Shown: positions 9,247 to 18,261 of the stretch, piece after piece
Layout of the letters: each line of letters opens with the position of its first letter
Numbering within the stretch: the stretch's first letter is position 1
Assembly: GCF_011764425.1 (NCBI RefSeq)
Contig: NZ_BLPF01000001.1
Location: forward strand, 4,765,001-4,829,000
Length of the DNA: 64,000 nt
Source of the DNA: Phytohabitans houttuyneae
GTDB lineage: Bacteria > Actinomycetota > Actinomycetes > Mycobacteriales > Micromonosporaceae
Reading direction: 5' to 3'
Program-made: the position numbers and the translations under genes
The notes under the pieces: generated by a model
Told to the model about the DNA's origin: nothing
Seen by the model: the letters and a program-made list of their open reading frames with translations, nothing else
Databases searched by the model: none

Positions 9247-10175
9247 CGTTGCGGCTCGGCACCCGGGGCAGCGCGCTTGCCCTGGCACAGTCCCAGCTTG
9301 TCGCCGACAGCCTGCGCGCGGCGACCGGCCGCGACGTGGAGCTGGTGGAGATCGTCACGGCCGGCGACCGGTCGAGTGCGCCGGTGCAGCAGCTCGGCGT
9401 GGGAGTTTTCGTCTCCGCCCTGCGCGACGCACTTGTCGCCAAGGAGATCGACTTCGCCGTCCACTCGTACAAGGACCTGCCCACCGCACAGGCCGAAGGG
9501 CTGCACATCGCGGCCGTACCGCCGCGGGAAGACCCGCGCGACGCGCTCGTGGCCAGCGATGGCCGCACGCTCGCGGAGCTGCCGCCCGGAGCCCGCGTGG
9601 GCACCGGCGCGCTGCGGCGGATGGCCCAGCTGCGCGCGCTCGGCCTCCAGCTTGAGGTCGTGCCGATCCGGGGCAACGTCGACACCCGGCTGCGCAAGGT
9701 CAGCGAGGGCGAGCTGGACGCCGTCGTGCTGGCCCGCGCCGGCATCGCACGACTCGGCCGCGCCGCCGAGATCACCGAGACTCTCGATCCGATGCTCATG
9801 CTGCCCGCCCCGGCTCAGGGTGCGCTTGCGGTGGAGTGCCGGATCGACGACGAAGACCTGGTCGAGCTGCTGGGGAGGCTCGACCACGCACCGACCCGTG
9901 CCGCGGTGACCGCGGAACGGGCGATGCTGGCCGCACTGGAGGCCGGGTGCAGCGCTCCAGTGGCCGCCTTCGCCGAGGTCGCCGAGGGCGACAACGGAGA
10001 AGAGATCTACCTGCGCGGTGCGGTGATCAGTCCGGATGGCACCCAAGACATCCGGCTGTCCCGCACCGGTACGCCCGCCGCCGCGGCGGAGATCGGACGG
10101 GCTCTCGCCGCCGATCTCGTCGAGAGTGGCGCCGAGACCCTAATTGGGAGCACAGAAAATGAGCCGCACCCGTAA
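9243..10175 (+). CDS. hemC: Hydroxymethylbilane synthase (porphobilinogen deaminase)
   Basis: Joins four porphobilinogens into hydroxymethylbilane. The protein has 310 aa. The N-terminal [20 protein letters not shown], the substrate loop [22 protein letters not shown] and the dipyrromethane-cofactor cysteine in [13 protein letters not shown] are all present. GTG at 9243 overlaps the hemA stop. It lies in the rex-hem operon; its last codons overlap the hemD start region by 17 nt. Confidence 0.95.
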   Translation: MTLRLGTRGSALALAQSQLVADSLRAATGRDVELVEIVTAGDRSSAPVQQLGVGVFVSALRDALVAKEIDFAVHSYKDLPTAQAEGLHIAAVPPREDPRDALVASDGRTLAELPPGARVGTGALRRMAQLRALGLQLEVVPIRGNVDTRLRKVSEGELDAVVLARAGIARLGRAAEITETLDPMLMLPAPAQGALAVECRIDDEDLVELLGRLDHAPTRAAVTAERAMLAALEAGCSAPVAAFAEVAEGDNGEEIYLRGAVISPDGTQDIRLSRTGTPAAAAEIGRALAADLVESGAETLIGSTENEPHP

Positions 10176-11739
10176 GCCCGCAGGCCGGATTGCCTTCGTC
10201 GGGGCCGGTCCCGGCGACCCTGGCCTGCTGACCCGCCGGGCGCACGCCGCGCTTACAGACGCCGACCAGGTCATCTACGACCGGGGCGTCTCCGAGCCGC
10301 TGCTCGACGCGATCCGGGCGGAAGCCAAGAGCGACACCCAGTTCAGCCCGGCCGAGGGGGCGCCGGGCGACGTGGCCAAGGTCCTGATCTCCGCGGCGCG
10401 CTCCGGCCTGCAGGCGGTGCACCTGGTCGCCGGCGACCCGTTCGGCCACGACTCGGTCATCAAGGAGGTGCAGGCGGTCGCGCGCACCGCCGTGCACTTC
10501 GAGGTGGTGCCCGGAGTCGGCCAGGCCGAGGGCGTCGCCACCTACGCCGGCGTGCCACTGCCCGGCGTCCGCACCGCCGCCGACGTCGACGACGTGTCCA
10601 CCTTGGACTTCGAGGCGCTCGCCGCGGCCATCGCCCGCGGCTCCCTCGCGCTCGCGATCGACGCGGGTGACCTCGCCGCCGTCCGCGACGGCCTGCTCGC
10701 CGCCGGGGTGGACGGCGAGACGGCGGTCGGCGTCACCGGCGACGGCACCGGCGAGACGCAGTACACGACTTCGTCCAGTGTGGACAGCTTCGTGGCCGCC
10801 GCGCTCGGCTTCACCGGCCGCGTCGTGCTCACGCTGGGGCAGGGCGTCACCCACCGCGACAAGCTGAGCTGGTGGGAAAACCGCCCGCTGTACGGGTGGA
10901 AGGTGCTCGTGCCGCGCACCAAGGAGCAGGCCGGCGTGATGAGCGAGGCGCTCCGGGCGTACGGCGCGATCCCGTGCGAGGTGCCGACCATCGCGGTCGA
11001 GCCGCCGCGCACGCCGGCTCAGATGGAGCGGGCGGTCAAGGGCCTTGTCGACGGCCGGTACGCCTGGGTCGTCTTCACCTCCGTCAACGCGGTGCGCGCC
11101 GTGTGGGAAAAGTTTGCCGAGCACGGCCTCGACGCGCGCCACTTCGGCGGCGTGAAGATCGCCTGCATCGGCGAGGCGACGGCCGAGGCGGTGCGTGCGT
11201 TCGGCATCCAGCCGGAGCTCGTGCCGGCCGGTGAGCAGTCGAGCGAGGGCCTGCTGGCCGAGTTCTCGCCGCACGACGAGGTGCTCGACCCGGTGGGCCG
11301 GGTGCTGCTGCCGCGCGCCGACATCGCCACCGAGACGCTCGCCGCCGGTCTTGTCGAGCGCGGGTGGGAGGTCGACGACGTCACCGCGTACCGCACGGTC
11401 CGCGCGGCGCCGCCGCCCGCCGAGATCCGGGACGCGATTAAATCGGGCGGCTTCGATGCGGTTCTCTTCACGTCGTCCTCGACCGTGCGTAACCTGGTGG
11501 GTATCGCCGGCAAGCCGCACACCCGCACAGTGGTCGCCGTGATCGGTCCGAAGACGGCCGAGACGGCGACGGAGTTCGGCCTCCGGGTCGATGTCCAGCC
11601 CGCACACGCGTCCGTGCCAGACCTGGTCGAGGCCCTCGCCGGGTACGCCGTGGAGCTTCGTGAAAAGCTTGCCGCCATGCCGGCCAAGCAGCGCCGCGGC
11701 TCGAAGGTGCAGGGGCCCACTGCGCTGAGGTTCCGCTGA
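10159..11739 (+). CDS. hemD: Uroporphyrinogen-III synthase with N-terminal (degenerate) SUMT domain
   Basis: A 526-aa fusion. Residues about 10-245 resemble uroporphyrinogen-III C-methyltransferase ([35 protein letters not shown]), and residues about 255-505 are the HemD fold that closes hydroxymethylbilane with inversion of ring D. ATG at 10159 is chosen because GGGAG lies 8 nt upstream. In the SUMT half the glycine-rich GDPF(V)FGRG motif is reduced to GDPFGHD and other motifs are altered, so methyltransferase activity may be lost. Such fusions are usual in actinobacterial heme operons. The stop overlaps the hemB start by 1 nt. Confidence 0.92.
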   Translation: MSRTRKPAGRIAFVGAGPGDPGLLTRRAHAALTDADQVIYDRGVSEPLLDAIRAEAKSDTQFSPAEGAPGDVAKVLISAARSGLQAVHLVAGDPFGHDSVIKEVQAVARTAVHFEVVPGVGQAEGVATYAGVPLPGVRTAADVDDVSTLDFEALAAAIARGSLALAIDAGDLAAVRDGLLAAGVDGETAVGVTGDGTGETQYTTSSSVDSFVAAALGFTGRVVLTLGQGVTHRDKLSWWENRPLYGWKVLVPRTKEQAGVMSEALRAYGAIPCEVPTIAVEPPRTPAQMERAVKGLVDGRYAWVVFTSVNAVRAVWEKFAEHGLDARHFGGVKIACIGEATAEAVRAFGIQPELVPAGEQSSEGLLAEFSPHDEVLDPVGRVLLPRADIATETLAAGLVERGWEVDDVTAYRTVRAAPPPAEIRDAIKSGGFDAVLFTSSSTVRNLVGIAGKPHTRTVVAVIGPKTAETATEFGLRVDVQPAHASVPDLVEALAGYAVELREKLAAMPAKQRRGSKVQGPTALRFR

Positions 11740-12728
11740 TGCCTTTTCCCGACGTTCGGCCGCGGCGCCTGCGCCGCACGCCCGCGATTCGCCGGCTGGT
11801 CGAGGAGACCAAGCTGGCTCCGTCCGAGCTGATCCTCCCGATGTTCGTCAAGGAGGGTCTGACCGAGCCGCGCCCGATCGCCTCGATGCCCGGGGTCGTG
11901 CAGCACACGCGCGACTCGCTGCGCAAGGCCGTGGTCGAGGCGGCCCAGGCCGGCATCGGCGGCGTCATGCTCTTCGGGGTGCCGGCGACCGAGTCCAAGG
12001 ACGAGACCGGCTCGGCCGGCATCGACCCCGGCGGCATCCTCAACGCCGCCCTGCGCGACGTGGCCGCCGAGGTCGGTGACGCCACCGTGGTCATGAGCGA
12101 CCTCTGCCTCGACGAGTTCACCTCGCACGGTCACTGCGGCGTGCTCGCCGCGGACGGCACCGTCGACAACGACGCCACGCTGGCCATCTACGCCGAGATG
12201 GCGGTGGCACAGGCCGCCGCCGGCGCGGCCGTGGTCGGCCCGTCCGGCATGATGGACGGCCAGGTCGGCGTGGCGCGCAAGGCACTTGACGCCGCGGGCT
12301 ACCAGGACGTGGCGATCCTTGCCTACGCGGCCAAGTACGCGTCCGCCTTCTACGGCCCCTTCCGCGAGGCGGTGGAGTCCTCACTCGTCGGCGACCGCCG
12401 CACGTACCAGCAGGACCCGCCCAACCTCCGCGAGGCGCTGCGCGAGGTCGCACTGGACGTCGACGAGGGCGCCGACATCGTGATGGTCAAGCCGGCGCTG
12501 CCGTACCTCGACGTGATCTCCGCCGTCCACGCGTCCTTCGACGTCCCGGTCGCCGCCTACCAGATCTCCGGCGAGTTCGCGATGGTCGAGGCCGCCGCCG
12601 CCAACGGCTGGATCGACCGCGACCGCGCGATGCTGGAGACGCTGACGTCCATCCGCCGGGCTGGCGCCCAGATCATCCTGACCTACTGGGCCATGGACGC
12701 CGCCGCCGCTCTCCGCGCCCGCTACTAG
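11739..12728 (+). CDS. hemB: Porphobilinogen synthase (delta-aminolevulinate dehydratase)
   Basis: Condenses two 5-aminolevulinates to porphobilinogen. The 329-aa barrel shows the two active-site lysines ([15 protein letters not shown] and [13 protein letters not shown]). The metal loop reads [15 protein letters not shown]: two of the three zinc-site cysteines are kept and the middle one is Asp, intermediate between the Zn and Mg types. ATG overlaps the hemD stop (TGATG). It is the last gene of the operon; a dispersed repeat begins about 33 nt after its stop. Confidence 0.95.
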   Translation: MPFPDVRPRRLRRTPAIRRLVEETKLAPSELILPMFVKEGLTEPRPIASMPGVVQHTRDSLRKAVVEAAQAGIGGVMLFGVPATESKDETGSAGIDPGGILNAALRDVAAEVGDATVVMSDLCLDEFTSHGHCGVLAADGTVDNDATLAIYAEMAVAQAAAGAAVVGPSGMMDGQVGVARKALDAAGYQDVAILAYAAKYASAFYGPFREAVESSLVGDRRTYQQDPPNLREALREVALDVDEGADIVMVKPALPYLDVISAVHASFDVPVAAYQISGEFAMVEAAAANGWIDRDRAMLETLTSIRRAGAQIILTYWAMDAAAALRARY

Positions 12729-12760
12729 GGCGACCTCGGCGGCCCGGGAAGATCAAAGCC

Positions 12761-12840
12761 GAAGACGATCCGAGCTACCGCGATGCCCGTCGTGGTCCGG
12801 ACCGTTGCTCCCGCGGCCTCACCGCCCGCGGTCGCCGAGC
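12761..12840 (+). repeat. Dispersed 3'-end repeat, copy A
   Basis: The roughly 75-bp unit contains GTGGTCCGGACCGTTGCTCC and then GCGGCCTCACC. It matches copy B (13700-13776, reverse strand) and copy C (50371-50450). It starts 33 nt after the hemB stop, in the same orientation as hemB. A partial second echo (CCGCGGCCTCACCGCCCGCGG) follows at 12895-12915. Confidence 0.75.
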
Positions 12841-13034
12841 TCACCCCCAAAAGCTCGCAAGCGCTACGTCCTGGTGATCCGGGCCGCGCTGCTTCCGCGG
12901 CCTCACCGCCCGCGGCCGCGCAGTCATCTCCGGGTGCGGCTGGTGGTGGCCCGCGCTTGCTCAGCGCTGGTTGTCCCAGGGGCGCTCGCCACAAGGGCTG
13001 GCCATCCGTAGCTCAAGAAACTGGTAGCGGTTCC

Positions 13035-13056
13035 CTGGGCGCATTCGTGCGCCCAG
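13035..13056. repeat. Hairpin CTGGGCGC/GCGCCCAG
   Basis: A perfect 8-bp inverted repeat with a 6-nt loop inside the gene-free region. It could form a stable RNA stem, but no T-run follows and no function is evident. Confidence 0.5.
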
Positions 13057-13297
13057 GTTGAGAGCCCACCCGCGGCGCGCCCCTTCCAGCCAGACCGGTG
13101 GACCGGATGCCCAGCAGCGACGGAGCCAGGTGCCGAGCCCCGTAGCATTTCCGCTGTCTTCCCAGCTCACGGTGTCCGCGCCGTAAGTAGCCAGCTCTTT
13201 CCTACCCGTGCTTCTGCAGATGTGCGCGAGTCTGCCCGCAGTTCGGCACCGTCGTCGCGGTCTGTGATTGTCGATCAATTGGGGTCGGGTGTGAGCA

Positions 13298-13330
13298 TCG
13301 AAATCTTGGTGAGTAAGCGCGCGATTTCGA
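13298..13330. repeat. Inverted repeat TCGAAATC/GATTTCGA
   Basis: Perfect 8-bp arms are separated by 17 nt. The arms are A+T-richer than the surroundings. It could be an operator or a remnant of a mobile element end; nothing nearby decides between these. Confidence 0.4.
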
Positions 13331-13552
13331 CGCTAACTTGCCATGATCTGCTGGAGCAGGGCTTCTGGGTTGAGCTGGGCGACTGCGGAGGGTGAGGCGG
13401 CAACCGCGGGCACAGTGGCAGCTCACAGCTAACTCGGAGTCAGCGTCAAGAAGGCTCGCCCTGACCGCGAAAGCTTAGAGAGCCTCGGGGTCGAGGTAGG
13501 CGGATCCGTCCACAACCGAGCGGGTGGTCGCCTCTGCCGACGCCGATCTGGG

Positions 13553-13595
13553 TGACCGCAGGGGTGAACAAACGGTCTGGACCACGCTGGGTCCT
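13553..13595 (-). repeat. Degenerate dispersed repeat, copy D
   Basis: On the reverse strand GTGGTCCAGACCGT is followed by CACCCCTGCGG, matching the core of copies A-C with the middle part deleted or changed. Confidence 0.4.
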
Positions 13596-13624
13596 TGATC
13601 GGTGTCAACAAAGGCCCCGCAGAG

Positions 13625-13676
13625 GAGATCGTGGTCGTTTGGTGCCCCTGTAGGGGCAGCAGGCGTCCACGATCTC
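13625..13676. repeat. 52-nt interrupted palindrome
   Basis: The outer arms GAGATCGTGG and CCACGATCTC pair perfectly. The inner stem TGCCCC-TGTA-GGGGCA pairs as well, leaving two internal asymmetric loops. The double-stem layout is that of a REP/MITE-like dispersed palindrome or structured RNA. It lies between repeat copies B and D on the side downstream of the nuclease gene. Confidence 0.65.
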
Positions 13677-13699
13677 GACGGGACTCGGGGTTGGGCTTG

Positions 13700-13776
13700 C
13701 CCAGCGCGGAGGGGTGAGGCCGCGGGAGCGACGGTCTGGACCACGGCGGGCGTCGCGGTAGCCCGGATCTGTTTCG
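13700..13776 (-). repeat. Dispersed 3'-end repeat, copy B
   Basis: Read on the reverse strand it begins CGAAACAGATCCGGGCTACC and continues through GTGGTCCAGACCGTCGCTCC and GCGGCCTCACC, closely matching copies A and C. It lies about 140 nt beyond the stop of the reverse-strand nuclease gene, again oriented like the preceding gene. Confidence 0.75.
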
Positions 13777-13915
13777 AGTCGGATCTTCTGAACCGGGCTA
13801 CCACGATCGTACCGTCGCTGGTGCGGTGGCCACCAAACCTTGGCCGGCCTCGCCGGCACGGGTGACCAGCGGTCGAAGGCCGCCGGTCACCCGGTGAAGG
13901 TTAGTGGCCAGCGCG

Positions 13916-16900
13916 TTAGTCGTCGTTGACGATCGTGCCGTAGGCGATCGGGTCGCCGGTCCACTGGCCGGGCAGTGAGCCGACCAGCAGCGCCAGCTTT
14001 TCGTCGGGCTCGCGCTTGCGGTCGCCGTTGACCGACACCGTAAACGTGGCCGTCGTGCTGCCGGCCGCCATCACCGTGCAGCGGATCAGCGTGTCGAAGT
14101 CCGAGCCGGGCAGTGCCGTGACGCCCAGCGTGGCGGCGCACAGCACGATCGGCGTCGGCACCGGGCGGGAGGCCGTCACCGTGAAGGTCATCGGCGTCTC
14201 GCCTCGGTTGCCCTCGACCACCGATACGTCGCCGATGGAGAGCGTCGGCTTGGAGCGGAAGCGGGCCACCTGCGGGTCGTGGTCGCTGGAGCCGCGCGAG
14301 CCGTCACCGTCGTAGTTTGCCGCCCAGTCCGCGTTGACGTGGGCCGCCCGCATCTGCACCAGGTCCGCGCGGAGCGCGGGGCTGACGAAGAGGTGGTCGA
14401 GCGTCTGCGCCTGACCCTCGAAGACGTACGAGTACGCCGACTCGGGCTTGTCCGCGGCGAGGTCCTCCCACAGGTTGTGCAGCCCGGCGCCGTACAGCGG
14501 GCCGAGCTGGTCGGAGACCGGCTGCACCGGGTCGTCGGGGCGGGGGAAGACGTTCAGGTCGCCGCCGTACACCACGCGCGCGCCGGCACCGATGGCCGTC
14601 ACGATCGCGGCGCCGTACGCGGCCTGCTCGCGGCGCTGGCCGATGCGAGCGTCCGGAGTGGACGAGTAGTGGTTGCTGACCGCCCACACCGTGAACGTGT
14701 CCGACGATCCCGGCGCCGCCGCGACCGTGAACTTGCCCACCTGCGGCGCCCGCGTGAAGACGTCCGAGCCGTCCACGCCCGTGGAGGTGTCCACGTCGGC
14801 GGGGAGGTCGGCGTTGAGCACCTTCGGGTTCTGCACGTCCGTGTTGTACGCAAGCCCAGGTGCCCGGTACGACACCGTGGGCGCCGAGCCCAGCACCGGG
14901 TCGTCCGCGGTGGCCGGGGCGAGCGAGACCCGGTCGGTGCGGTAGAGGAACGCCGCCGTGATGCCTCGGTCGTCGGCACCGTCCCGGTCGTACGCCGCCG
15001 CGTAGGCGGGGCCGCCGGCCGCACGGATGCGCAGCGCCAGCTCCTGGAGCGTGTCGGGCGCACCGTCGGCGTTGTCCACCGCGCCGCAGACCAGCGAGCT
15101 ACCCGACACCGAGCAGATGTCCTGGTCCTCGGCCTCCTGCACCAGGATCAGGTCAGGCCCGTGGAGGTCCTTGATGATCTGGTCGGCGAGGTTGCCGAGC
15201 TGCGCCTGGTATTCCTCGTCGGAGGCCGGCACGTAGTCGAACGGCGGGCTCACCCCGGGACAGCCGGAGTTGCCCAGGAAGTCGCAGCCGTCGAACGGGT
15301 CGTCGCGGAAGTCGTACAGGTTTTCCACGTTGTACGTCGCCACAGCGAACTCGCGGTCCCGCGCGGCCGGCGACGGCGGCGCGTTGCCGGCCGGCGAGGT
15401 CCCGGAAGCAACAACGGCGGACGCCGCCTGCACGCCGTACTTCTCGAAGGAGAAGTAGAGGCCACCCACCGCGTCGTCGGTCAGCGTGTCGAACGTGTGC
15501 GCCGGCGGCAGCAGCGTCGTGTTGTCCCGCGCGGCCCACTTCACGCCCATGCTGCCGAGCATGATGCGCTCGCCGTTGCCGTCGTCGAAGAGCTGGCCGG
15601 GCACGTTGTCGCTCGGGTGCGCGTCGCGGAAGACCCGCCGGCCGAACGGGTTGCTCCGGTCGAGCAGCGCCGAGTCCTTGTCGACCAGCCACACCTCGGA
15701 GTCGGCGGTCGAGGCGAAGACGTCGCGCCCGCTGACGACGCCACTGCCGGCGCGTACCCGGATCTGCTGGCCCTCGTGCCGCTCCCAGAAGCGGTCGGCG
15801 GCGGCCAGGTCCAGCGGCGGCCGCGCGTCGGTGACCTCGACGTCCGTGACACCGGTGGCGAGCACACGCACCAGGGAGGCGCTGGAGAGCTGGGTCAGGT
15901 TGAAGAACTCCGAGACCCGCGCCCGCAGCACGACCTCGTCACCGACCACCGGCTCGTACCCGCCGATCAGCGAGGTGAACGAGCCCATGAACACGAAGAT
16001 GCCGTCCGACGTGAGGGGGTCACCGTCGTCAGCGCCGGCGCGGCTCTGCAGGAAGAAGCCGTACTGGTTGGCGCCCGCCGAGGTGCGGGCGAGCGTGCGC
16101 TGGGTGATCACGCCGCGGACGTCGTACAGCGTGCTGCTCGTCCCGTTGCCGGAAGCCGGCGCGAGCGGGGAGCGGTCCAGCTTGCCGTCCTCGGCGTCGG
16201 TGGTCTGCCCCTGCACCTCGCCGATCGAGAGCACGGTCGTTACCTGCACGGTGAAGCCGCAGGTGGCGGTGGTGCCGTCGGCGTCGGTGGAGGTGACCGT
16301 CACCGGGTACGAGCCGGCGGGCAGGTCCGCACCCGCGGTCACCACCGCGGTGGCGGTGCCGCCGGGCTCGGTGGCCGGCGTGAACGAGGTACGGGTGATC
16401 GACGCGTGCGGCGCGGCCACGGCCAGGTCGACGATCGTGTCGTCCGGGTCGGTCGCGGTCACCTCCCGGGTGGCGGCGACCCCCTGCGAGGTGGTCAGGG
16501 TGGCGCCGCAGGAGAGGGTGGCGGAGGCGCCGTACGCACCCAGGCCGTCGAAGGTGTCGATCGCGAAGCCCTCCCACTGCGCGGCAGGGTCGAAGGCGCC
16601 GCTCGGGTCGGTGTCCGGTGCCGTGACGCGGCGCAGCGTGTTGTCCGCCGTGCTGGTCAGGCCGGTGCCCCACTCGGTGCCCGGGTCGGAGCCGACCTGC
16701 CCGATCGCGTCGACGACCTCGGCGGCCGCGCCCTTGACAAGGACAACCGCGTCGTCACCGTTGAAGAGCCCGGAGCCCGTCGTCTGGTCGGCCTGGGCGA
16801 GGATCGCGGCCGAGGCGGAGGAGTGGGCGAAGACGAACACGTCGCCGGCCGCCACCGTGCCGGCCAGCGCGAAGTTTGTCGAGGTGGTGGCGCCGTTGAA

Positions 16901-17101
16901 GTACATGCGGAGCTGGTAGCCACCGGCGGCGAGGTCGACCGCGGCCCCCGTGCCGTTGTAGATCTCGATCGCCTTGTTGTTTGACGATCCTTCGATGTAT
17001 TCGGATATGAACAGGTCGCTCGGCGCGGCCGATGCCGGGGTCGGGGCGAGCCCGACCGAGGCAAGGGCTATCGCGGCCAGAGCGCACAAGCGGCGGCGCA
17101 T
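13916..17101 (-). CDS. Secreted multidomain endonuclease/exonuclease/phosphatase-family nuclease
   Basis: A 1061-aa exported protein. Signal peptide: MRRRLCALAAIALASVGLA... cleaved near ASA-AP. A lamin-tail domain (about 28-170, LFISEYIEGSSNNKAIEIYN) and an Ig-like segment follow. An OB-like region (about 290-480) as in ExeM/NucH nucleases precedes the EEP catalytic domain (about 580-945) with TYNVENLYDF, ILVQEAED, GGDLNVFP, TLDHLFVS and SDHDPQ, the metal and acid/base positions of the fold. A Calx-beta-like domain closes the protein. It probably degrades extracellular DNA. ATG at 17101 follows GGAGG closely. The 901-aa open frame on the opposite strand is a shadow. Confidence 0.9.
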   Translation of the reverse strand: MRRRLCALAAIALASVGLAPTPASAAPSDLFISEYIEGSSNNKAIEIYNGTGAAVDLAAGGYQLRMYFNGATTSTNFALAGTVAAGDVFVFAHSSASAAILAQADQTTGSGLFNGDDAVVLVKGAAAEVVDAIGQVGSDPGTEWGTGLTSTADNTLRRVTAPDTDPSGAFDPAAQWEGFAIDTFDGLGAYGASATLSCGATLTTSQGVAATREVTATDPDDTIVDLAVAAPHASITRTSFTPATEPGGTATAVVTAGADLPAGSYPVTVTSTDADGTTATCGFTVQVTTVLSIGEVQGQTTDAEDGKLDRSPLAPASGNGTSSTLYDVRGVITQRTLARTSAGANQYGFFLQSRAGADDGDPLTSDGIFVFMGSFTSLIGGYEPVVGDEVVLRARVSEFFNLTQLSSASLVRVLATGVTDVEVTDARPPLDLAAADRFWERHEGQQIRVRAGSGVVSGRDVFASTADSEVWLVDKDSALLDRSNPFGRRVFRDAHPSDNVPGQLFDDGNGERIMLGSMGVKWAARDNTTLLPPAHTFDTLTDDAVGGLYFSFEKYGVQAASAVVASGTSPAGNAPPSPAARDREFAVATYNVENLYDFRDDPFDGCDFLGNSGCPGVSPPFDYVPASDEEYQAQLGNLADQIIKDLHGPDLILVQEAEDQDICSVSGSSLVCGAVDNADGAPDTLQELALRIRAAGGPAYAAAYDRDGADDRGITAAFLYRTDRVSLAPATADDPVLGSAPTVSYRAPGLAYNTDVQNPKVLNADLPADVDTSTGVDGSDVFTRAPQVGKFTVAAAPGSSDTFTVWAVSNHYSSTPDARIGQRREQAAYGAAIVTAIGAGARVVYGGDLNVFPRPDDPVQPVSDQLGPLYGAGLHNLWEDLAADKPESAYSYVFEGQAQTLDHLFVSPALRADLVQMRAAHVNADWAANYDGDGSRGSSDHDPQVARFRSKPTLSIGDVSVVEGNRGETPMTFTVTASRPVPTPIVLCAATLGVTALPGSDFDTLIRCTVMAAGSTTATFTVSVNGDRKREPDEKLALLVGSLPGQWTGDPIAYGTIVNDD

Positions 17102-17123
17102 GCATCCTCCAGGCGTGACGGGA

Positions 17124-17149
17124 GATCAACGCACGTTAAGGCGTTGATC
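17124..17149. promoter_or_regulatory. Inverted repeat GATCAACGC/GCGTTGATC before the nuclease gene
   Basis: Perfect 9-bp arms are separated by 8 nt, 23 nt upstream of the nuclease start. It could be an operator for the nuclease gene or a terminator for the GNAT gene just upstream; no U-run is evident, so I favour an operator. Confidence 0.45.
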
Positions 17150-17184
17150 CGTCGCCCGTCTATCGCCTGGGTGTCATGTAGATG

Positions 17185-18189
17185 TCACGTTTTCGGATCG
17201 AGTCGGTGCAGGAGCTCCGGAACGTCCGCCCCGTACTCGTACCACTCCCGATCGGCCATGAATCCGAGCTCCGCGTTTACTTTCAGCATCGGCTCATTGT
17301 CCGGCGCATTCCACGTCTGGACCTCGGTCAGGCGGGGCTCGGCCGAGCGGAGCTCGACGAGCATGCGCGCCTTGAGGGCCCGGTCGATGCCGTACCCCCG
17401 GTGGTCGGGCACGACGATCGTGTCGTATTGATCGGCGCGGGTCGGGTGCTGCGCGGGCACGACCACCTCGGTCAGTCCCGCCACCGCACCGGTGCGCTCG
17501 TGGATCGCCAGCACGATGTACGGCTTCATGCCGCGGCGGTGCAGGCAGGCGAGGCTGTCGCGGAGCCGCTGCGGGTCATACGAGCTCGGGCGCAGGTCGA
17601 GGTCGCCGTCGTCGACGTCGCGCATGGCCGCCTTGGCCACCGCATACCCCTCGATCAGCTCATCCGGCGGCCCGCCCGGGAAATACTCCAGCCGGTAGCC
17701 ATTGCTGACGTTTCCGGCCGTCTCGCCCACCGCCAGCCAGTCCACCGTGGACAGCTTGAGCACGCTGCGCGTCTCCACGTACTCCCGGGCGAAGCCGAGC
17801 GACTCGTAGAACGTCACGGCGGGCGTGCCACCGACCACCTCGACACCGATCGCGGAAAAACCTTCGTCATAGACCCGGCGGACGACCTTGGTGAGCAGCG
17901 TGCGGGCCAGGCCGGTGCGGCGCTGCGACGGGTGGACGAAAAGCTCCACCACGCCGATGTCGCCGAGCAAAAGCACATTGGCATGGCCAGGAAGGTGGCC
18001 GGACTCGTCTTCGGCCACCCAGGAGATCCGCCGCTCGCCGGGCATGGTCTCCACCTGGTACTCCCGCAGGAACGAGTCCTGCCATGGGGGATCTTCGGGG
18101 AGGTCGGCCGCGAGCACGGCGTTGAGAGTGTCCAGCAGGGACTCGAACTCAGCCGGTGTCGCGGTCCGCGGATCCCACTCGCGCACCAT
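17185..18189 (-). CDS. GNAT-family N-acetyltransferase with tandem GNAT folds
   Basis: A protein of 334 aa from ATG 18189 (an in-frame start at 18243 would add 18 residues). The first GNAT half contains VVELFVHPSQRRTGLARTLL, the acetyl-CoA loop; the second has DTIVVPDHRGYGIDRALKAR. The two-domain layout resembles mycothiol-synthase-like acetyltransferases, but the substrate cannot be told. It lies alone between the transglycosylase and nuclease genes, all on the reverse strand. Confidence 0.75.
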   Translation of the reverse strand: MVREWDPRTATPAEFESLLDTLNAVLAADLPEDPPWQDSFLREYQVETMPGERRISWVAEDESGHLPGHANVLLLGDIGVVELFVHPSQRRTGLARTLLTKVVRRVYDEGFSAIGVEVVGGTPAVTFYESLGFAREYVETRSVLKLSTVDWLAVGETAGNVSNGYRLEYFPGGPPDELIEGYAVAKAAMRDVDDGDLDLRPSSYDPQRLRDSLACLHRRGMKPYIVLAIHERTGAVAGLTEVVVPAQHPTRADQYDTIVVPDHRGYGIDRALKARMLVELRSAEPRLTEVQTWNAPDNEPMLKVNAELGFMADREWYEYGADVPELLHRLDPKT

Positions 18190-18261
18190 CACCCGTACAG
18201 CTTGCCGCCAACCGAAGGTGAGGGGAAGGGCCTTGTTCTTCAAAGTGCCTGAGAGGTGACG

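Larger units (their letters stand above)
12729..13915. other. 1.2-kb region without a gene: repeats and hairpins
   Basis: No open frame here has a ribosome site, family resemblance or coding-like composition. It holds repeat copies A, B and a degenerate D, the palindromic element 13625-13676, and two smaller hairpins (13035-13056, CTGGGCGC/GCGCCCAG; 13298-13330, TCGAAATC/GATTTCGA). It separates the hem operon from the convergent nuclease gene and may be a decayed mobile segment or a site of repeat accumulation. Confidence 0.6.

Noticed and set aside
12783-13061. Small open frame with VVRTVAPAASP, and similar ones at 50379 and in the 13475-13804 region
   Set aside because: The shared peptide is only translation of the dispersed DNA repeat; there is no ribosome site and the repeats are intergenic.
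14279-16984. A 901-residue open frame on the plus strand opposite the secreted nuclease
   Set aside because: It is low-complexity (Arg/Gly/Val/Ala), has no ribosome site or family motif, and mirrors the third-base bias of the real reverse-strand gene.
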